From: Candidatus Sysuiplasma superficiale
GTDB taxonomy: Archaea; Thermoplasmatota; Thermoplasmata; Sysuiplasmatales; Sysuiplasmataceae
DNA: 64,000 bases
Assembly (NCBI GenBank): GCA_019720975.1
Contig: JAGVSJ010000006.1
Span: forward strand, 17,971-81,970
Direction of reading: 5' to 3'
The translations under genes were made by a program, and so were the position numbers. The stretch's first letter is position 1. The number at the start of each line of letters is the position of its first letter. Below, piece after piece: positions 29,582 through 39,138 of the stretch. Below the pieces are notes generated by a model. The model was not told where the DNA came from. It saw nothing but the letters and a program-made list of their open reading frames with translations, and did not search any database.

Positions 29582-30508
29582 TTATTTTGCTTCCTTCACC
29601 TGGCCCTCGCCGAAGGAAATTGTGCATAGTGAAGCGCCTGACACAGCAAGAATCACCAGCAGGAGACTGACTGCTGTTAGTGGAATAGCGATGAACAGTG
29701 CGCCGAGGAGAAGGGTGAATACTGGGATCATTGACATCAGTACCGACGCCAGGGTGAATCCCGAGATTCTGGAAGATACAAAAAAAAGGTAGTAACCGGC
29801 GAACATCGAGGTTATTCCTATGATAAGCAATATGAACAGCTCCTGCATGCCGGGCACCTCCAATGGCGTGCCTGGATCAAGCAGCAGGAAAAGTGGAAGA
29901 GATATGAGAGCTGAAACAAGGAAAGTGGGCGAAAGGATGCGGGCCATTCCGTCAGCCTGTATCCTTCCGTTAATGTAGACGTAAAAAAAAGATATAAGAA
30001 CCGGATCCGCAATAATCAAAATCAGTCCCGGAAGTGAATGAACGCCAAACCTTCCGCCGTAGACCGAAAGTGCGATGGCTGAAGCCACAAGGACAAGGAG
30101 ACCGGGAAGAAAGAGGGAAAAATTCGGAACAAACCTGTTTCTCCCAAGCGCAAAGATGATCACAGGTGAAAGGATAGCATCGCCCACGAGTATGAATGTT
30201 GATGTCAGAACTCCTCCGTTGATACGGGCGGAAAGAATTATGACGATCTGTGAAGAAAGATAGCCCGTGGCAGGTACAAATATATCTGCTTTTCTTGAGG
30301 GCAGTTTGATCCCCCCGCCTGAAAAAAAGCCGAATGCGATAAAGGAGAGTCCTCCCACAACAGAAGGATATGCGAACAACGCGAACGAACTTGCAGAACC
30401 CAGCATGTGAAGGAAGATGTAGTAAGTGGACCAGACAAAAGCTGCGGCCACAGCAACAACTGATCCTACTATGATTCTTCCGTTCATCCAGACCGAGTTT
30501 ATTCTCAT
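29582..30508 (-). CDS. EamA/DMT-family transporter
   Basis: ~10 TM segments in two EamA-like halves. Confidence 0.85.
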   Translation of the reverse strand: MRINSVWMNGRIIVGSVVAVAAAFVWSTYYIFLHMLGSASSFALFAYPSVVGGLSFIAFGFFSGGGIKLPSRKADIFVPATGYLSSQIVIILSARINGGVLTSTFILVGDAILSPVIIFALGRNRFVPNFSLFLPGLLVLVASAIALSVYGGRFGVHSLPGLILIIADPVLISFFYVYINGRIQADGMARILSPTFLVSALISLPLFLLLDPGTPLEVPGMQELFILLIIGITSMFAGYYLFFVSSRISGFTLASVLMSMIPVFTLLLGALFIAIPLTAVSLLLVILAVSGASLCTISFGEGQVKEAK

Positions 30509-30594
30509 TGGCTAAAAACCTTTCCTGCATTATTGTGGCCAGGGAGGGTGTAATCGTCCAGGAAAAACAGTCTGACCCTGTTCCCTCTCTTCTC

Positions 30595-31878
30595 TCAGAG
30601 AAGGGAAGGGGGTACCCTTTGCCGAGAAAGCATTTCTGCAAAACCCTCCCTTTCACGCGTGAGTTCCGCCCTGCCGCCAATGATCATGACTTCTGCTGCC
30701 AGAGGGCGGCCGTTGTATCTGCTGCCCATGGAGAAACCGTAGGCACCGGCATTGAGTATTGCGAGTATATCACCGCTTCTTGCACTTGCAAGCATCCTGT
30801 TTCTTGCTATTATGTCGGTATTTTCGCAGATCTGGCCCGTTATGTTCACTCTTGATTTTGCTCTCCTGGTCATCGCGTTGGCAATCAGTACCTCATGGTA
30901 GGCGCCATAAAGGGCAGGTCTCAGCAGGACGTTCATTCCCGCATCACAGCCGACAAAGGTAGAATATGAGCGTTTGACGTGTGTCACTGAGGAAAGAAGA
31001 ACAGTCGAATCTCCAACAATGTACCTTCCCGGCTCAATTACAAGCTCCGGATTACCGATGCCGCTGTTACTGGAGAGTGCCTCTTCAAATGCGTTCACAA
31101 CAAGCTCGGCGGTGTGCGTGATATCAAGCTCATTTTCCGAGGGGCCATACGGGATGCCAAAGCCGCCTCCTATGTCTATGAAGTCAAATGAAATTCCCAG
31201 TTCCCTTGAAACGTCAGAAGCAACTTTCATGAGCCTGCCCGTTATCATACCGAAATAATTGCAGTCAAGTATGTTTGAGCCTGTCATCATGTGCATTCCG
31301 AAGCGTTTTATGCCCAGTTTCGCAGCCGTTCGGTAGGCGGCTATCGCCTCCCTTTCCCGCATTCCAAATTTGGCTGCAGGTCCTGCTGTTGTTATGCCTG
31401 CAAATCCTCCCTTTCCTACCCCAGGATTAATCCTGAACGATATGATTTCCGGCTTACCGAACCTGACCAGACGATTTAGGAGCGGCCCGTCATCCAAATT
31501 TATGGTCACACCGGACTCGAGGGCAAATTTCAGTTCCTCATCAGAATTATAATTCCCGCTGTAGAGTATTTCCTCAGGCCGGTAACCGGCAAAAGTTGCG
31601 AAGTATATCTCCGGTATTGATGAACAATCTGCGGATGCTCCCTCTCTCTTCAGCAGTCGGAGAACCGCGAGATTGCTGTTCGCCTTCAGGGCATAATGAA
31701 TCCTGAACCTTGTTCTCTTTGAACTGAATGCTCTGTGGATTCGCCTGTAGTTGGAAACAACACGTGCGGAGGAGGTAACGAAAAGGGGAGTGCCGAATTC
31801 TCTGACAAGCTCCAATGAATTCACACCCTCGATGAAAAGGGACCCGTTCCTTTCTGTGAGATGTTCCTGCAAGACCAT
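30595..31878 (-). CDS. lysA: Diaminopimelate decarboxylase
   Basis: FGTPLFVTSSARVVSNYRRIHRAF...RIHYALKANSNLAVLRLLKREGASADCSS...DIGGGFGIPYG...EPGRYIVGDSTVLL...CENTDIIARNR...NAGAYGFSMGSRYNGRPL. Confidence 0.94.
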   Translation of the reverse strand: MVLQEHLTERNGSLFIEGVNSLELVREFGTPLFVTSSARVVSNYRRIHRAFSSKRTRFRIHYALKANSNLAVLRLLKREGASADCSSIPEIYFATFAGYRPEEILYSGNYNSDEELKFALESGVTINLDDGPLLNRLVRFGKPEIISFRINPGVGKGGFAGITTAGPAAKFGMREREAIAAYRTAAKLGIKRFGMHMMTGSNILDCNYFGMITGRLMKVASDVSRELGISFDFIDIGGGFGIPYGPSENELDITHTAELVVNAFEEALSSNSGIGNPELVIEPGRYIVGDSTVLLSSVTHVKRSYSTFVGCDAGMNVLLRPALYGAYHEVLIANAMTRRAKSRVNITGQICENTDIIARNRMLASARSGDILAILNAGAYGFSMGSRYNGRPLAAEVMIIGGRAELTREREGFAEMLSRQRVPPSLL

Positions 31879-32087
31879 ATGAACGCCAGGATTGCATTGT
31901 ATTCATGCATAAAAGGAGCATGTCCGTGGAACGGAGCACGTCATAGCCTGTCTCCTGCAATTGTTTGAACCAATCAATATCGAATACACACCCGCTTACT
32001 GCATGGGCTCCGATGTTGATTGAGCGGCGGATTCGCTGTATTAGCCATTGAAGAATCCATTTGCCTGAAGCGGGTCACCGGGAAACG

Positions 32088-32095
32088 TTTATATT
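32088..32095 (+). promoter_or_regulatory. Putative TATA box for the rpl7ae-rps28e-rpl24e-ndk-infB operon
   Basis: TTTATATT ~75 nt upstream of the L7Ae start, implying a leader of ~50 nt. Confidence 0.45.
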
Positions 32096-32169
32096 GAAGC
32101 AGATGTGTTCGAATATAAGCAGATGCCCATGAATGATGAAGATGCTTGGCATCCGAATGAGGTATTTAA

Positions 32170-32541
32170 ATGGCAAAACCAGCATATGTCAGGTTTGAGG
32201 TTCCAGCGGAACTTTCGGAGAAGATATACCAGATCGTCGAGTTGGCCAAAGACGGAGGCAAACTACGAAAGGGTACAAACGAAGTCACCAAGGTGATTGA
32301 GAGAGGGGAGAGCAGCCTTATAGTTATGGCTGAGGATGTTGACCCGCCAGAAATACTTGCTCACCTGCCTCTTCTGTGTGAGGAGAAGAACATTCCCTAT
32401 GCTTACGTTCCAAAGAAGGCAGAGCTCGGAACTGCCGCAGGATTGGACAAGCCAACCGCATCTGTAGCAATAATTGATGCGGGAAAGGGAAAACAGATGA
32501 TTGAAGCGGTGACCGAGGAACTGAAGAAATTGAGGAAATAG
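32170..32541 (+). CDS. rpl7ae: Ribosomal protein L7Ae
   Basis: [62 protein letters not shown]. Confidence 0.97.
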   Translation: MAKPAYVRFEVPAELSEKIYQIVELAKDGGKLRKGTNEVTKVIERGESSLIVMAEDVDPPEILAHLPLLCEEKNIPYAYVPKKAELGTAAGLDKPTASVAIIDAGKGKQMIEAVTEELKKLRK

Positions 32542-32551
32542 GTGATCGCAC

Positions 32552-32761
32552 TTGCCGGATGACAGCATTCCTGCCGAGGTCGTGGAGATAATCGGCAGGA
32601 CGGGGATGACAGGGGAGGCGACACAGGTCAAGGTCCGTGTCTTGGACGGAAGAGACAAGGGAAGGATCATTACAAGGAATGTGATGGGGCCGGTAAGGGT
32701 CGGAGACGTCCTGATACTCAGGGAAACGGCGAGAGAAGCGAGAAAACTGTCAATCAGATGA
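32552..32761 (+). CDS. rps28e: Ribosomal protein S28e
   Basis: [59 protein letters not shown]. Confidence 0.97.
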   Translation: MPDDSIPAEVVEIIGRTGMTGEATQVKVRVLDGRDKGRIITRNVMGPVRVGDVLILRETAREARKLSIR

Positions 32762-32767
32762 GGTGTC

Positions 32768-33172
32768 TTGGCAATGGTGGAAAGAAGAAGCTGCAATTTT
32801 TGCGGCAAAGATATTGAGCCTGGAAGCGGGCGGATGTATATCAGGACAGATGGGACCGTTTTCCATTTTGACAGGCACAAGTGTTATACCAATTTCATAA
32901 AACTCAAGAGGATACCAAGAGAGACGAAGTGGTCCACACTAAGCTCCAGCGCATCCCGATGGAAGGACAGGCCAAGGAAAAAGAGTGAATCGGGCCAGCG
33001 GAGGTATGTTCCGAAAGACCTGGCGTCAAAGCTAAGGAAGGAGCAGGGAGCGCGGGAGGAGGAAGCAAAACCACACGAAGAAGAGACTGGCGAAGAGAGC
33101 GCGAAGGAGAATGATGGGACTGCAGGGAGCGCTGAAGGACAGTCATCAGCCGATGAAAACAAAGGTCAGTGA
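32768..33172 (+). CDS. rpl24e: Ribosomal protein L24e with ~75-aa charged C-terminal extension
   Basis: RSCNFCGKDIEPGSGRMYIRTDGTVFHFDRHKCYTNFIKLKRIPRETKW core, followed by a basic then acidic low-complexity tail. Confidence 0.95.
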   Translation: MAMVERRSCNFCGKDIEPGSGRMYIRTDGTVFHFDRHKCYTNFIKLKRIPRETKWSTLSSSASRWKDRPRKKSESGQRRYVPKDLASKLRKEQGAREEEAKPHEEETGEESAKENDGTAGSAEGQSSADENKGQ

Positions 33173-33178
33173 TCGACA

Positions 33179-33631
33179 TTGGCGGAGAGAACCTTTGTTA
33201 TGGTAAAACCCGACGGTGTTCAGAGGGCACTTGTCGGTGAAGTGATTTCAAGGTTCGAGAAGAGGGGTCTCAAACTGATTGCGGTGAAGATATACAGGAT
33301 TCCCACAGACATAGCGGAGAGGTTTTATGGCGAGCACAAAGGCAAGCATTTTTATGATTCCCTCATACGATACATAACATCTGGTCCTGTTGTATGCATG
33401 GTATGGGAAGGGGAGGAGGCAGTTTCTGTTGTTAGGGCGATGATGGGCAAGACAAACCCGGCAGAGGCGGCTGCGGGAACAATAAGAGGGGATTTTGCAC
33501 TGCATCCCGGAAGAAATGTCATACACGGTTCAGACTCCGAGGCTTCGGCAAAAAGGGAAATTAACCTGCTCTTCAATGACTATGAACTGATAGACTACAA
33601 GAGGATTGACGCCGAGTGGTTAGTAGAATGA
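33179..33631 (+). CDS. ndk: Nucleoside diphosphate kinase
   Basis: [36 protein letters not shown]...[19 protein letters not shown]. Confidence 0.97.
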   Translation: MAERTFVMVKPDGVQRALVGEVISRFEKRGLKLIAVKIYRIPTDIAERFYGEHKGKHFYDSLIRYITSGPVVCMVWEGEEAVSVVRAMMGKTNPAEAAAGTIRGDFALHPGRNVIHGSDSEASAKREINLLFNDYELIDYKRIDAEWLVE

Positions 33632-33640
33632 GGTTACCCC

Positions 33641-35389
33641 ATGCCCGTAAGACAGCCTATCGTGACTGTGATGGGTCACGTGGACCATGGAAAGACGACA
33701 ATACTTGACAGCATCAGGGGTAGCTACGTAGCGGCGGGGGAGTCCGGGGGCATCACGCAGGGTATAGGAGCCACTGAAGTTCCAATAGAGAGGGTTGCAA
33801 GACTCTGTGCCGACATCAGGGGCGGAATGCAGTTCACCATTCCCGGGCTCCTCTTCATCGACACGCCAGGCCATCACGCGTTCGTATCAATGAGGGCAAG
33901 GGGGAGTGCACTTTCTGACATTGCAGTTGTTGTCATTGACATAAGGGAAGGTGTCATGCCACAGACTGTTGAGTCAATCAAGCTGCTGAGAAGATTCAGG
34001 ACACCGTTTGTCATAGCGGCCAACAAGATAGACCTTATTGAGGGCTGGAGAAGCGGTTCCTTTGAATCGTTCATTTCATTGCTTCAAAAGCAGAGAGAGG
34101 AAGCCATAGAAAGGCTCGACAGTGCGTTATACAAGATTGTCGGAGATCTGAGCAGCCTCGGTTTTTCGTCAGAACGATATGACAGGATCAAGGACTTTAC
34201 CAGAAATGTCGCCATTGTTCCGCTTAGCGCCAAGACAAAGGACGGAATACCGGACCTTCTCCTCGTTCTGACCGGACTTGCACAGAGGTATCTGGAACAA
34301 CGGCTGGACAGCGAGGATGGACCAGCGCAGGGCACAATAATCGAAGTAAAGGACGAAAAGGGGTTCGGAACTACGGCAGACACAATCATTTACTCAGGCA
34401 CACTGCGGGTCGGAGACAGGGTTGCAATAGGTGTGAAAAACGGAGTCAAGACAACAAGGATCAGAGGCATATTCAAGGCGAGACCCCTCGGAGAGACGAA
34501 AGACCCGAAGGAACGCTTCGCACCTTTCCAGTCTGTCAGTGCCGCTGCAGGCATCAAACTGCTCCTCCAGGATACTGAGGACATTAATGCCGGCGCGCCA
34601 ATTTACGTTTACAGGGATGATCCGTCTGAGGTGGCGGAGAAGATAAGAAGGGAAAGCGAGGTAGGTGTCTCATTCGATGAAACTGGAGTGCTTATCCGGA
34701 CTGATGCCATCGGTTCACTCGAAGCATTGCTCCTTGAGGCCAGGGACAGGGAGATTAGGATTGAAAGAGGCGAGACGGGCCCGGTCACAAGAAGAGACAT
34801 CATAGAGAGATCGTCGAAGACAGATCCGCTTGACAGGGCCATACTTGCATTCAATGTGCCGGTGCTGCCGGAGGCTGCTGAGGAACTGACTAACGCTGAT
34901 GTAAAGGTCATCAGTGGTGATGTGATATACAGCATACTTGACAATTTCACAAAGTGGAGGGACCAGAAAAAGGAAGAACTGATGAACAGGAAGAGGAAGG
35001 AAATGGTATTCCCCGCAAAACTTCTGATCCTTCCGAACCATGTCTTCAGGCTAAGCAAACCCGCAATAGTTGGTGTTAGGGTGCTGGCAGGTCAAATTAC
35101 ACAGGGTACGGGTCTCATCAGGGCAGACGGAAGGGAAGCTGGAAAGCTGAGGAGCATAAGGGCGGGAGAACAGCCCAAGACCGTTGCTGTTGCAGGTGAG
35201 GAGGTAGCCATAGCCATAGAGGGCCCAACTGTTGGAAGGCAGATATCCGAAGGCGATATTCTCTACAGTGACATGCCTGAAGAAGACGCGAGGAAGATAA
35301 CCCCAGAAGAACTTACATTCGACGAGGCACAGATCCTTGATGAGATAAGGAATATCAAGAGAAAGTCAGATCCATTCTGGGGAAACTAG
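33641..35389 (+). CDS. infB: Translation initiation factor aIF5B
   Basis: RQPIVTVMGHVDHGKTTILDSIRGSYVAAGESGGITQGIGATEV...FIDTPGHHAFVSMRARGS...AANKIDLI; no intein. Confidence 0.97.
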   Translation: MPVRQPIVTVMGHVDHGKTTILDSIRGSYVAAGESGGITQGIGATEVPIERVARLCADIRGGMQFTIPGLLFIDTPGHHAFVSMRARGSALSDIAVVVIDIREGVMPQTVESIKLLRRFRTPFVIAANKIDLIEGWRSGSFESFISLLQKQREEAIERLDSALYKIVGDLSSLGFSSERYDRIKDFTRNVAIVPLSAKTKDGIPDLLLVLTGLAQRYLEQRLDSEDGPAQGTIIEVKDEKGFGTTADTIIYSGTLRVGDRVAIGVKNGVKTTRIRGIFKARPLGETKDPKERFAPFQSVSAAAGIKLLLQDTEDINAGAPIYVYRDDPSEVAEKIRRESEVGVSFDETGVLIRTDAIGSLEALLLEARDREIRIERGETGPVTRRDIIERSSKTDPLDRAILAFNVPVLPEAAEELTNADVKVISGDVIYSILDNFTKWRDQKKEELMNRKRKEMVFPAKLLILPNHVFRLSKPAIVGVRVLAGQITQGTGLIRADGREAGKLRSIRAGEQPKTVAVAGEEVAIAIEGPTVGRQISEGDILYSDMPEEDARKITPEELTFDEAQILDEIRNIKRKSDPFWGN

Positions 35390-35486
35390 GCACGGTCTCT
35401 GTTGCCTGAGGCACAAGAAAGGACACAGGGATTCGCGGCTGCCTTGATGTTCGAAAAGTTAATAGCGACTCCCGGAAATACCACAC

Positions 35487-35864
35487 ATGATGCATCTTCC
35501 GTCTGAGCTTGAAGCAATGGCTGTCATACCCGCACTTCGTTCCATGCTCGCGAGAGAATTGCTGAGCAAGGGTGCAATGAATCAGACTCAGGTTGCCGCA
35601 CTTCTCGGCATAACGCAGGCTGCAGTGAGCAATTATATGACCGGTGCAAGGGGAAAGGATGCACAGTACCTGAATGATCCCGAGATAAGGGTACGCGTCT
35701 CAATTCTGGCGTCACTGCTGGACGCCAGGCCAGACAGCAGGACAGTCGCAAGGGGCCTGACTGATCTAACAGAATTCATAAGAAAACACAGGCTCATGTG
35801 CGTCATACACAAGGAAGTGGATCCTGACCTTGATGTTGACACGTGCCACATCTGTGACGGGTGA
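35487..35864 (+). CDS. XRE-like HTH transcriptional regulator with C-terminal CxxC
   Basis: GAMNQTQVAALLGITQAAVSNYMTGARG; C-terminal CVIHKEVDPDLDVDTCHICDG. Confidence 0.8.
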   Translation: MMHLPSELEAMAVIPALRSMLARELLSKGAMNQTQVAALLGITQAAVSNYMTGARGKDAQYLNDPEIRVRVSILASLLDARPDSRTVARGLTDLTEFIRKHRLMCVIHKEVDPDLDVDTCHICDG

Positions 35865-35903
35865 TACAGAGATACACTCTGCTTCAGGGATTAGAGAACC
35901 GAA

Positions 35904-36620
35904 TCACTTCCTGATATGTGAGACATGCATGAGACCGACAACTCCATGGCAGTTACTTGTCGTCGCAACGCCGATCCTTATAATGTTCTTGCCGGAAGCC
36001 TCTATCAATTCCTCCAGACCTGAAAGCGAGTTGAGTATGCCGGATACAGGTATGCTTCCGACTCCCCAGGCGTAATGTTCTGTCTTGTATACAACAACAG
36101 CGTCCGCATCATCCGACATCTTCTCGGGAACGAGTTTCGACAGATCCCACGTTCGCTCCGACCTGATTGCAGGGCAGATGGCAGGTTCAATGCAGGAGAA
36201 TGGACACAGCCATGCTGCAGCGCTTATGTATCTGACACTTCCGGACGCCTTTTCGAACGGGAGGCCGAATACGCTTTCAACGCTGACCTGTCTGACTTCA
36301 ATTCCATCCCTTTTCCTCAAATATTCGGCAGTCAGGTCAAACAGAAGGTGCGGGGCAATATGGGCAGGGATCAGCTGATCTCCGGCGGATATCTCTCCAT
36401 CGAGGAAGTAACGGAGAAGGTAGGAAAGCCAGTCAGAAACAATCGTTTTCACCCGCCTCTCGCCTGCAAATTCAGCCGCAGCAGGAGGCTCGACATTCCT
36501 GTCCACGACGACTATGGTCCCTCCAGCAATCTTGCCGGCATCCATTGCCTTCAGAAGACTTCTGGTCTGACGGATGCCGTAGCACCCGCCTCCCACAACA
36601 GTTATGCGCACGTGAGACAA
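35904..36620 (-). CDS. Conserved hypothetical with Rossmann-like N-terminus and Cys cluster
   Basis: VRITVVGGGCYGIRQTRSLL ... VVVDRN and CPFSCIEPAICP. Confidence 0.65.
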   Translation of the reverse strand: MSHVRITVVGGGCYGIRQTRSLLKAMDAGKIAGGTIVVVDRNVEPPAAAEFAGERRVKTIVSDWLSYLLRYFLDGEISAGDQLIPAHIAPHLLFDLTAEYLRKRDGIEVRQVSVESVFGLPFEKASGSVRYISAAAWLCPFSCIEPAICPAIRSERTWDLSKLVPEKMSDDADAVVVYKTEHYAWGVGSIPVSGILNSLSGLEELIEASGKNIIRIGVATTSNCHGVVGLMHVSHIRK

Positions 36621-36686
36621 AAGCTGCTACAGCTCTATATATCATTATCCCCTTATCTGGGAATGTGCCGCCGCCGGTCGGAGTAA

Positions 36687-37604
36687 ATGACTGAGGACAA
36701 GAAGAAAGCTGGAGATAGCGATAGAGTTTTTCTCTCAATCCTGGCAATTTTCGTCATACTTCTGGCAGTTTCAATAATGACTGATGCTGCGGCACACAGG
36801 ACCGCACTCTTGAGCACAACGGGCAATGACATAGTATATTCCGGCAGTTTCGGCATTTCCGTATTTTCGCTCGTTGGCATATTGCTCATTGCACTGATGC
36901 TCTTTGACATTGTTCTTCTTCTTTTCGGTTCGCGCCCAGTCTTCACAAAGGGGAGTTATCAGCAGAAAAAGAAAGGGGGCATTGCCCAGAACATTGCACT
37001 TTCCATTCTTTTCCTCTTCATTGTCATCGCCTTCCTCTACATATATGGCGGTGATTTCTCGTCTGGAGGAGGACTCAGCAGAAGTTCAAGGATATCCTCA
37101 TTGAATTCCACGTCACCGTTGCAGGGCATAAATTTCGGAACATCTTCGCTGGATCAGGCTGCAGGCCCCATCATCATTGCAGGAGTTGTTCTCACTGCCG
37201 TCCTCATCATTCTGACTGTGCTCACCGCCGTCAGGGTTGCGGAGGAGCCAGAAAGGAAAGAGATGCTTAAGACCGAAACAGATGAGCTGAAGAAAGGAGT
37301 ATATGAAGTGACGACATCCGACGATCCGAGAAACGCAATACTTGAGATGTACAGAAAGCTCTGCGATCTGCTGGTCTCGAGTGGAGCACGGAACAGACCT
37401 GAATGGACCGCAAGGGAGTTTGAGTCTGAAGCCAGATCCATCCTCGGCTTGCATGACAGCCAGCTCACCGAACTGACCCTTCTGTTTGAGGAGGCTAAGT
37501 ACAGCACACATCAGATGGGTAAAGAGGAGAGAAGGAAGGCGGCTGAAATACTGGAAAGAGTTGTCTCGTCTGTAATATCGGGCAGGGGGGAAGGGACTGA
37601 TTGA
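36687..37604 (+). CDS. Membrane protein with C-terminal DUF4129-like domain
   Basis: TM segments then DPRNAILEMYRKLCDLLVSSGARNRPEWTAREFESEARSILGLHDSQLTELTLLFEEAKYSTHQM; upstream of MoxR/DUF58 genes. Confidence 0.8.
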   Translation: MTEDKKKAGDSDRVFLSILAIFVILLAVSIMTDAAAHRTALLSTTGNDIVYSGSFGISVFSLVGILLIALMLFDIVLLLFGSRPVFTKGSYQQKKKGGIAQNIALSILFLFIVIAFLYIYGGDFSSGGGLSRSSRISSLNSTSPLQGINFGTSSLDQAAGPIIIAGVVLTAVLIILTVLTAVRVAEEPERKEMLKTETDELKKGVYEVTTSDDPRNAILEMYRKLCDLLVSSGARNRPEWTAREFESEARSILGLHDSQLTELTLLFEEAKYSTHQMGKEERRKAAEILERVVSSVISGRGEGTD

Positions 37605-37608
37605 AATA

Positions 37609-38127
37609 TTGAGCAGAGATTGGAGGGTTGCGACGATCATCCTTGTTTCAATTATGACTCCGCTGTCCTTCCTCCTCCTTCACGCCCTACGTCTTCAGAC
37701 TGCGCCTGCCGTTTTTGCTGCAGTCATTGCCACATCACTTATTGAAACAATAACCATAATTTCTGTACTGAGCAGTGCAGGAAAGAAGGGTGGGGGAAGC
37801 CGCAGAAGGTGGAAGGGCAGAAGCGATTTCGGCAGTCAGGTAAGACGTGCAGAAATGGCATTGTCGGGAAAGGCATACAGCCAGGAACTTGTACTTCGTG
37901 AGGTACAGAATATCTTCCTGGAAAGAATAGCCATGAAAGCGGGGATATCACAGAATGAAGTGAGAAGAATGATTGAGGATGGTTCTTTGAATGACCGGCT
38001 CACAAGAGAACAGCTTGAAGTGGCCCTGGCAGTAGTGACCTGCAGCTCAGGACGACATGGTGACCGTGACAGGAAATTTTTTGAAACCAGCCTCAACAGG
38101 TTTTTTGATATTGTGGAAGAATATTGA
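37609..38127 (+). CDS. Membrane-anchored hypothetical protein of MoxR operon
   Basis: Two N-terminal TM segments then basic soluble domain; tight operon spacing. Confidence 0.65.
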   Translation: MSRDWRVATIILVSIMTPLSFLLLHALRLQTAPAVFAAVIATSLIETITIISVLSSAGKKGGGSRRRWKGRSDFGSQVRRAEMALSGKAYSQELVLREVQNIFLERIAMKAGISQNEVRRMIEDGSLNDRLTREQLEVALAVVTCSSGRHGDRDRKFFETSLNRFFDIVEEY

Positions 38128-38133
38128 GGTGAT

Positions 38134-39087
38134 TTGCTGGATACCGCACAGGTCAGGGAAATATCTGAACAGATCCTGGATGAGATAGAAAAGTCTGTTA
38201 TCGGAAAGAAGAATGTTCTGACAGCCATGCTGACGGCAATCTTTGCCAGCGGGCACATACTTATAGAAGATCTTCCGGGACTCGCCAAAACACTGATTGC
38301 AAGAAACCTGTCAGCGGCTGTCGGATGCAATTTCAGGCGTATACAGTTCACGCCGGATCTGCTGCCATCGGACGTAACCGGGGCAAACATATTTGACAGG
38401 AGGACAGGAGAATTCAGGCTCAGGAAGGGACCGCTTTTCACAAATATGCTTCTGGCGGATGAGATAAACAGGGCTCCGCCAAAGACCCAGGCCGCACTGC
38501 TGGAAGCGATGCAGGAAGGTCAGGCAACAATAGAAGGGGAAACACATGTTATCGAACCCCCCTTCATTGTGATAGCAACACAGAATCCTATAGAGTACGA
38601 GGGCACATATCCTCTCCCTGAAGCACAGCTTGACCGTTTCATGGTGAGGATTGCAGTGGGCTATCCCGGAAGGGCCGAAGAGGCCGAAATACTGCGAAGG
38701 AGAAGAGAAAGGAGAAGAGAAGAGCAATGTGCTGAAGAGGTGATAGACAGGGAGACGTTGCTTGAGATACAGAAGACGACTGAGACGATCCATGTTTCCG
38801 ATGACGTTCAGGATTACATTGTCGACATAATACGCTCCACCAGAAATCACAGGTCGGTGGAGACAGGCGCATCCCCAAGGGGAACACTGGCACTGATGAG
38901 GCTGAGTATGGCATCGGCCTGTATGAAGGGAAGGGATTTTGTAATACCGGATGACGTGAAGGAATTTGCTGTTTTTGCGCTCGCGCACAGGATAATACTC
39001 AAGCCGGACCCGTGGCTCAGGGGAATGAAGGCGGAGAGCATAATATCAGAGGTTCTGGAGAAAACGGCAGTACCCAGGATGGAATGA
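38134..39087 (+). CDS. MoxR-family AAA+ ATPase
   Basis: HILIEDLPGLAKTLIARNLSAAVGCNFRRIQFTPDLLPSDVTGANIFD...LLADEINRAPPKTQAALLEAMQEGQATIEG...ATQNPIEYEGTYPLPEAQLDRFMVRI; TTG start after GAGGTGA. Confidence 0.95.
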   Translation: MLDTAQVREISEQILDEIEKSVIGKKNVLTAMLTAIFASGHILIEDLPGLAKTLIARNLSAAVGCNFRRIQFTPDLLPSDVTGANIFDRRTGEFRLRKGPLFTNMLLADEINRAPPKTQAALLEAMQEGQATIEGETHVIEPPFIVIATQNPIEYEGTYPLPEAQLDRFMVRIAVGYPGRAEEAEILRRRRERRREEQCAEEVIDRETLLEIQKTTETIHVSDDVQDYIVDIIRSTRNHRSVETGASPRGTLALMRLSMASACMKGRDFVIPDDVKEFAVFALAHRIILKPDPWLRGMKAESIISEVLEKTAVPRME

Positions 39088-39138
39088 GCTACGGAGAAAA
39101 ATCTTTCACTCATACTGGTCTTCGCTTCCATTCTTCCA

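Noticed and set aside
32105-32296. 63-aa ORF overlapping the L7Ae start
   Set aside because: Out-of-frame with L7Ae; the region is better explained as the L7Ae mRNA leader.
33641-35389. Intein in aIF5B
   Set aside because: The G domain reads continuously through the usual insertion motifs; length is normal.
39088-39138. Possible in-frame read-through fusion of MoxR into DUF58
   Set aside because: The DUF58 frame continues directly from the moxR TGA, but separate MoxR and DUF58 genes are the norm; more likely a GTG start at 39139.
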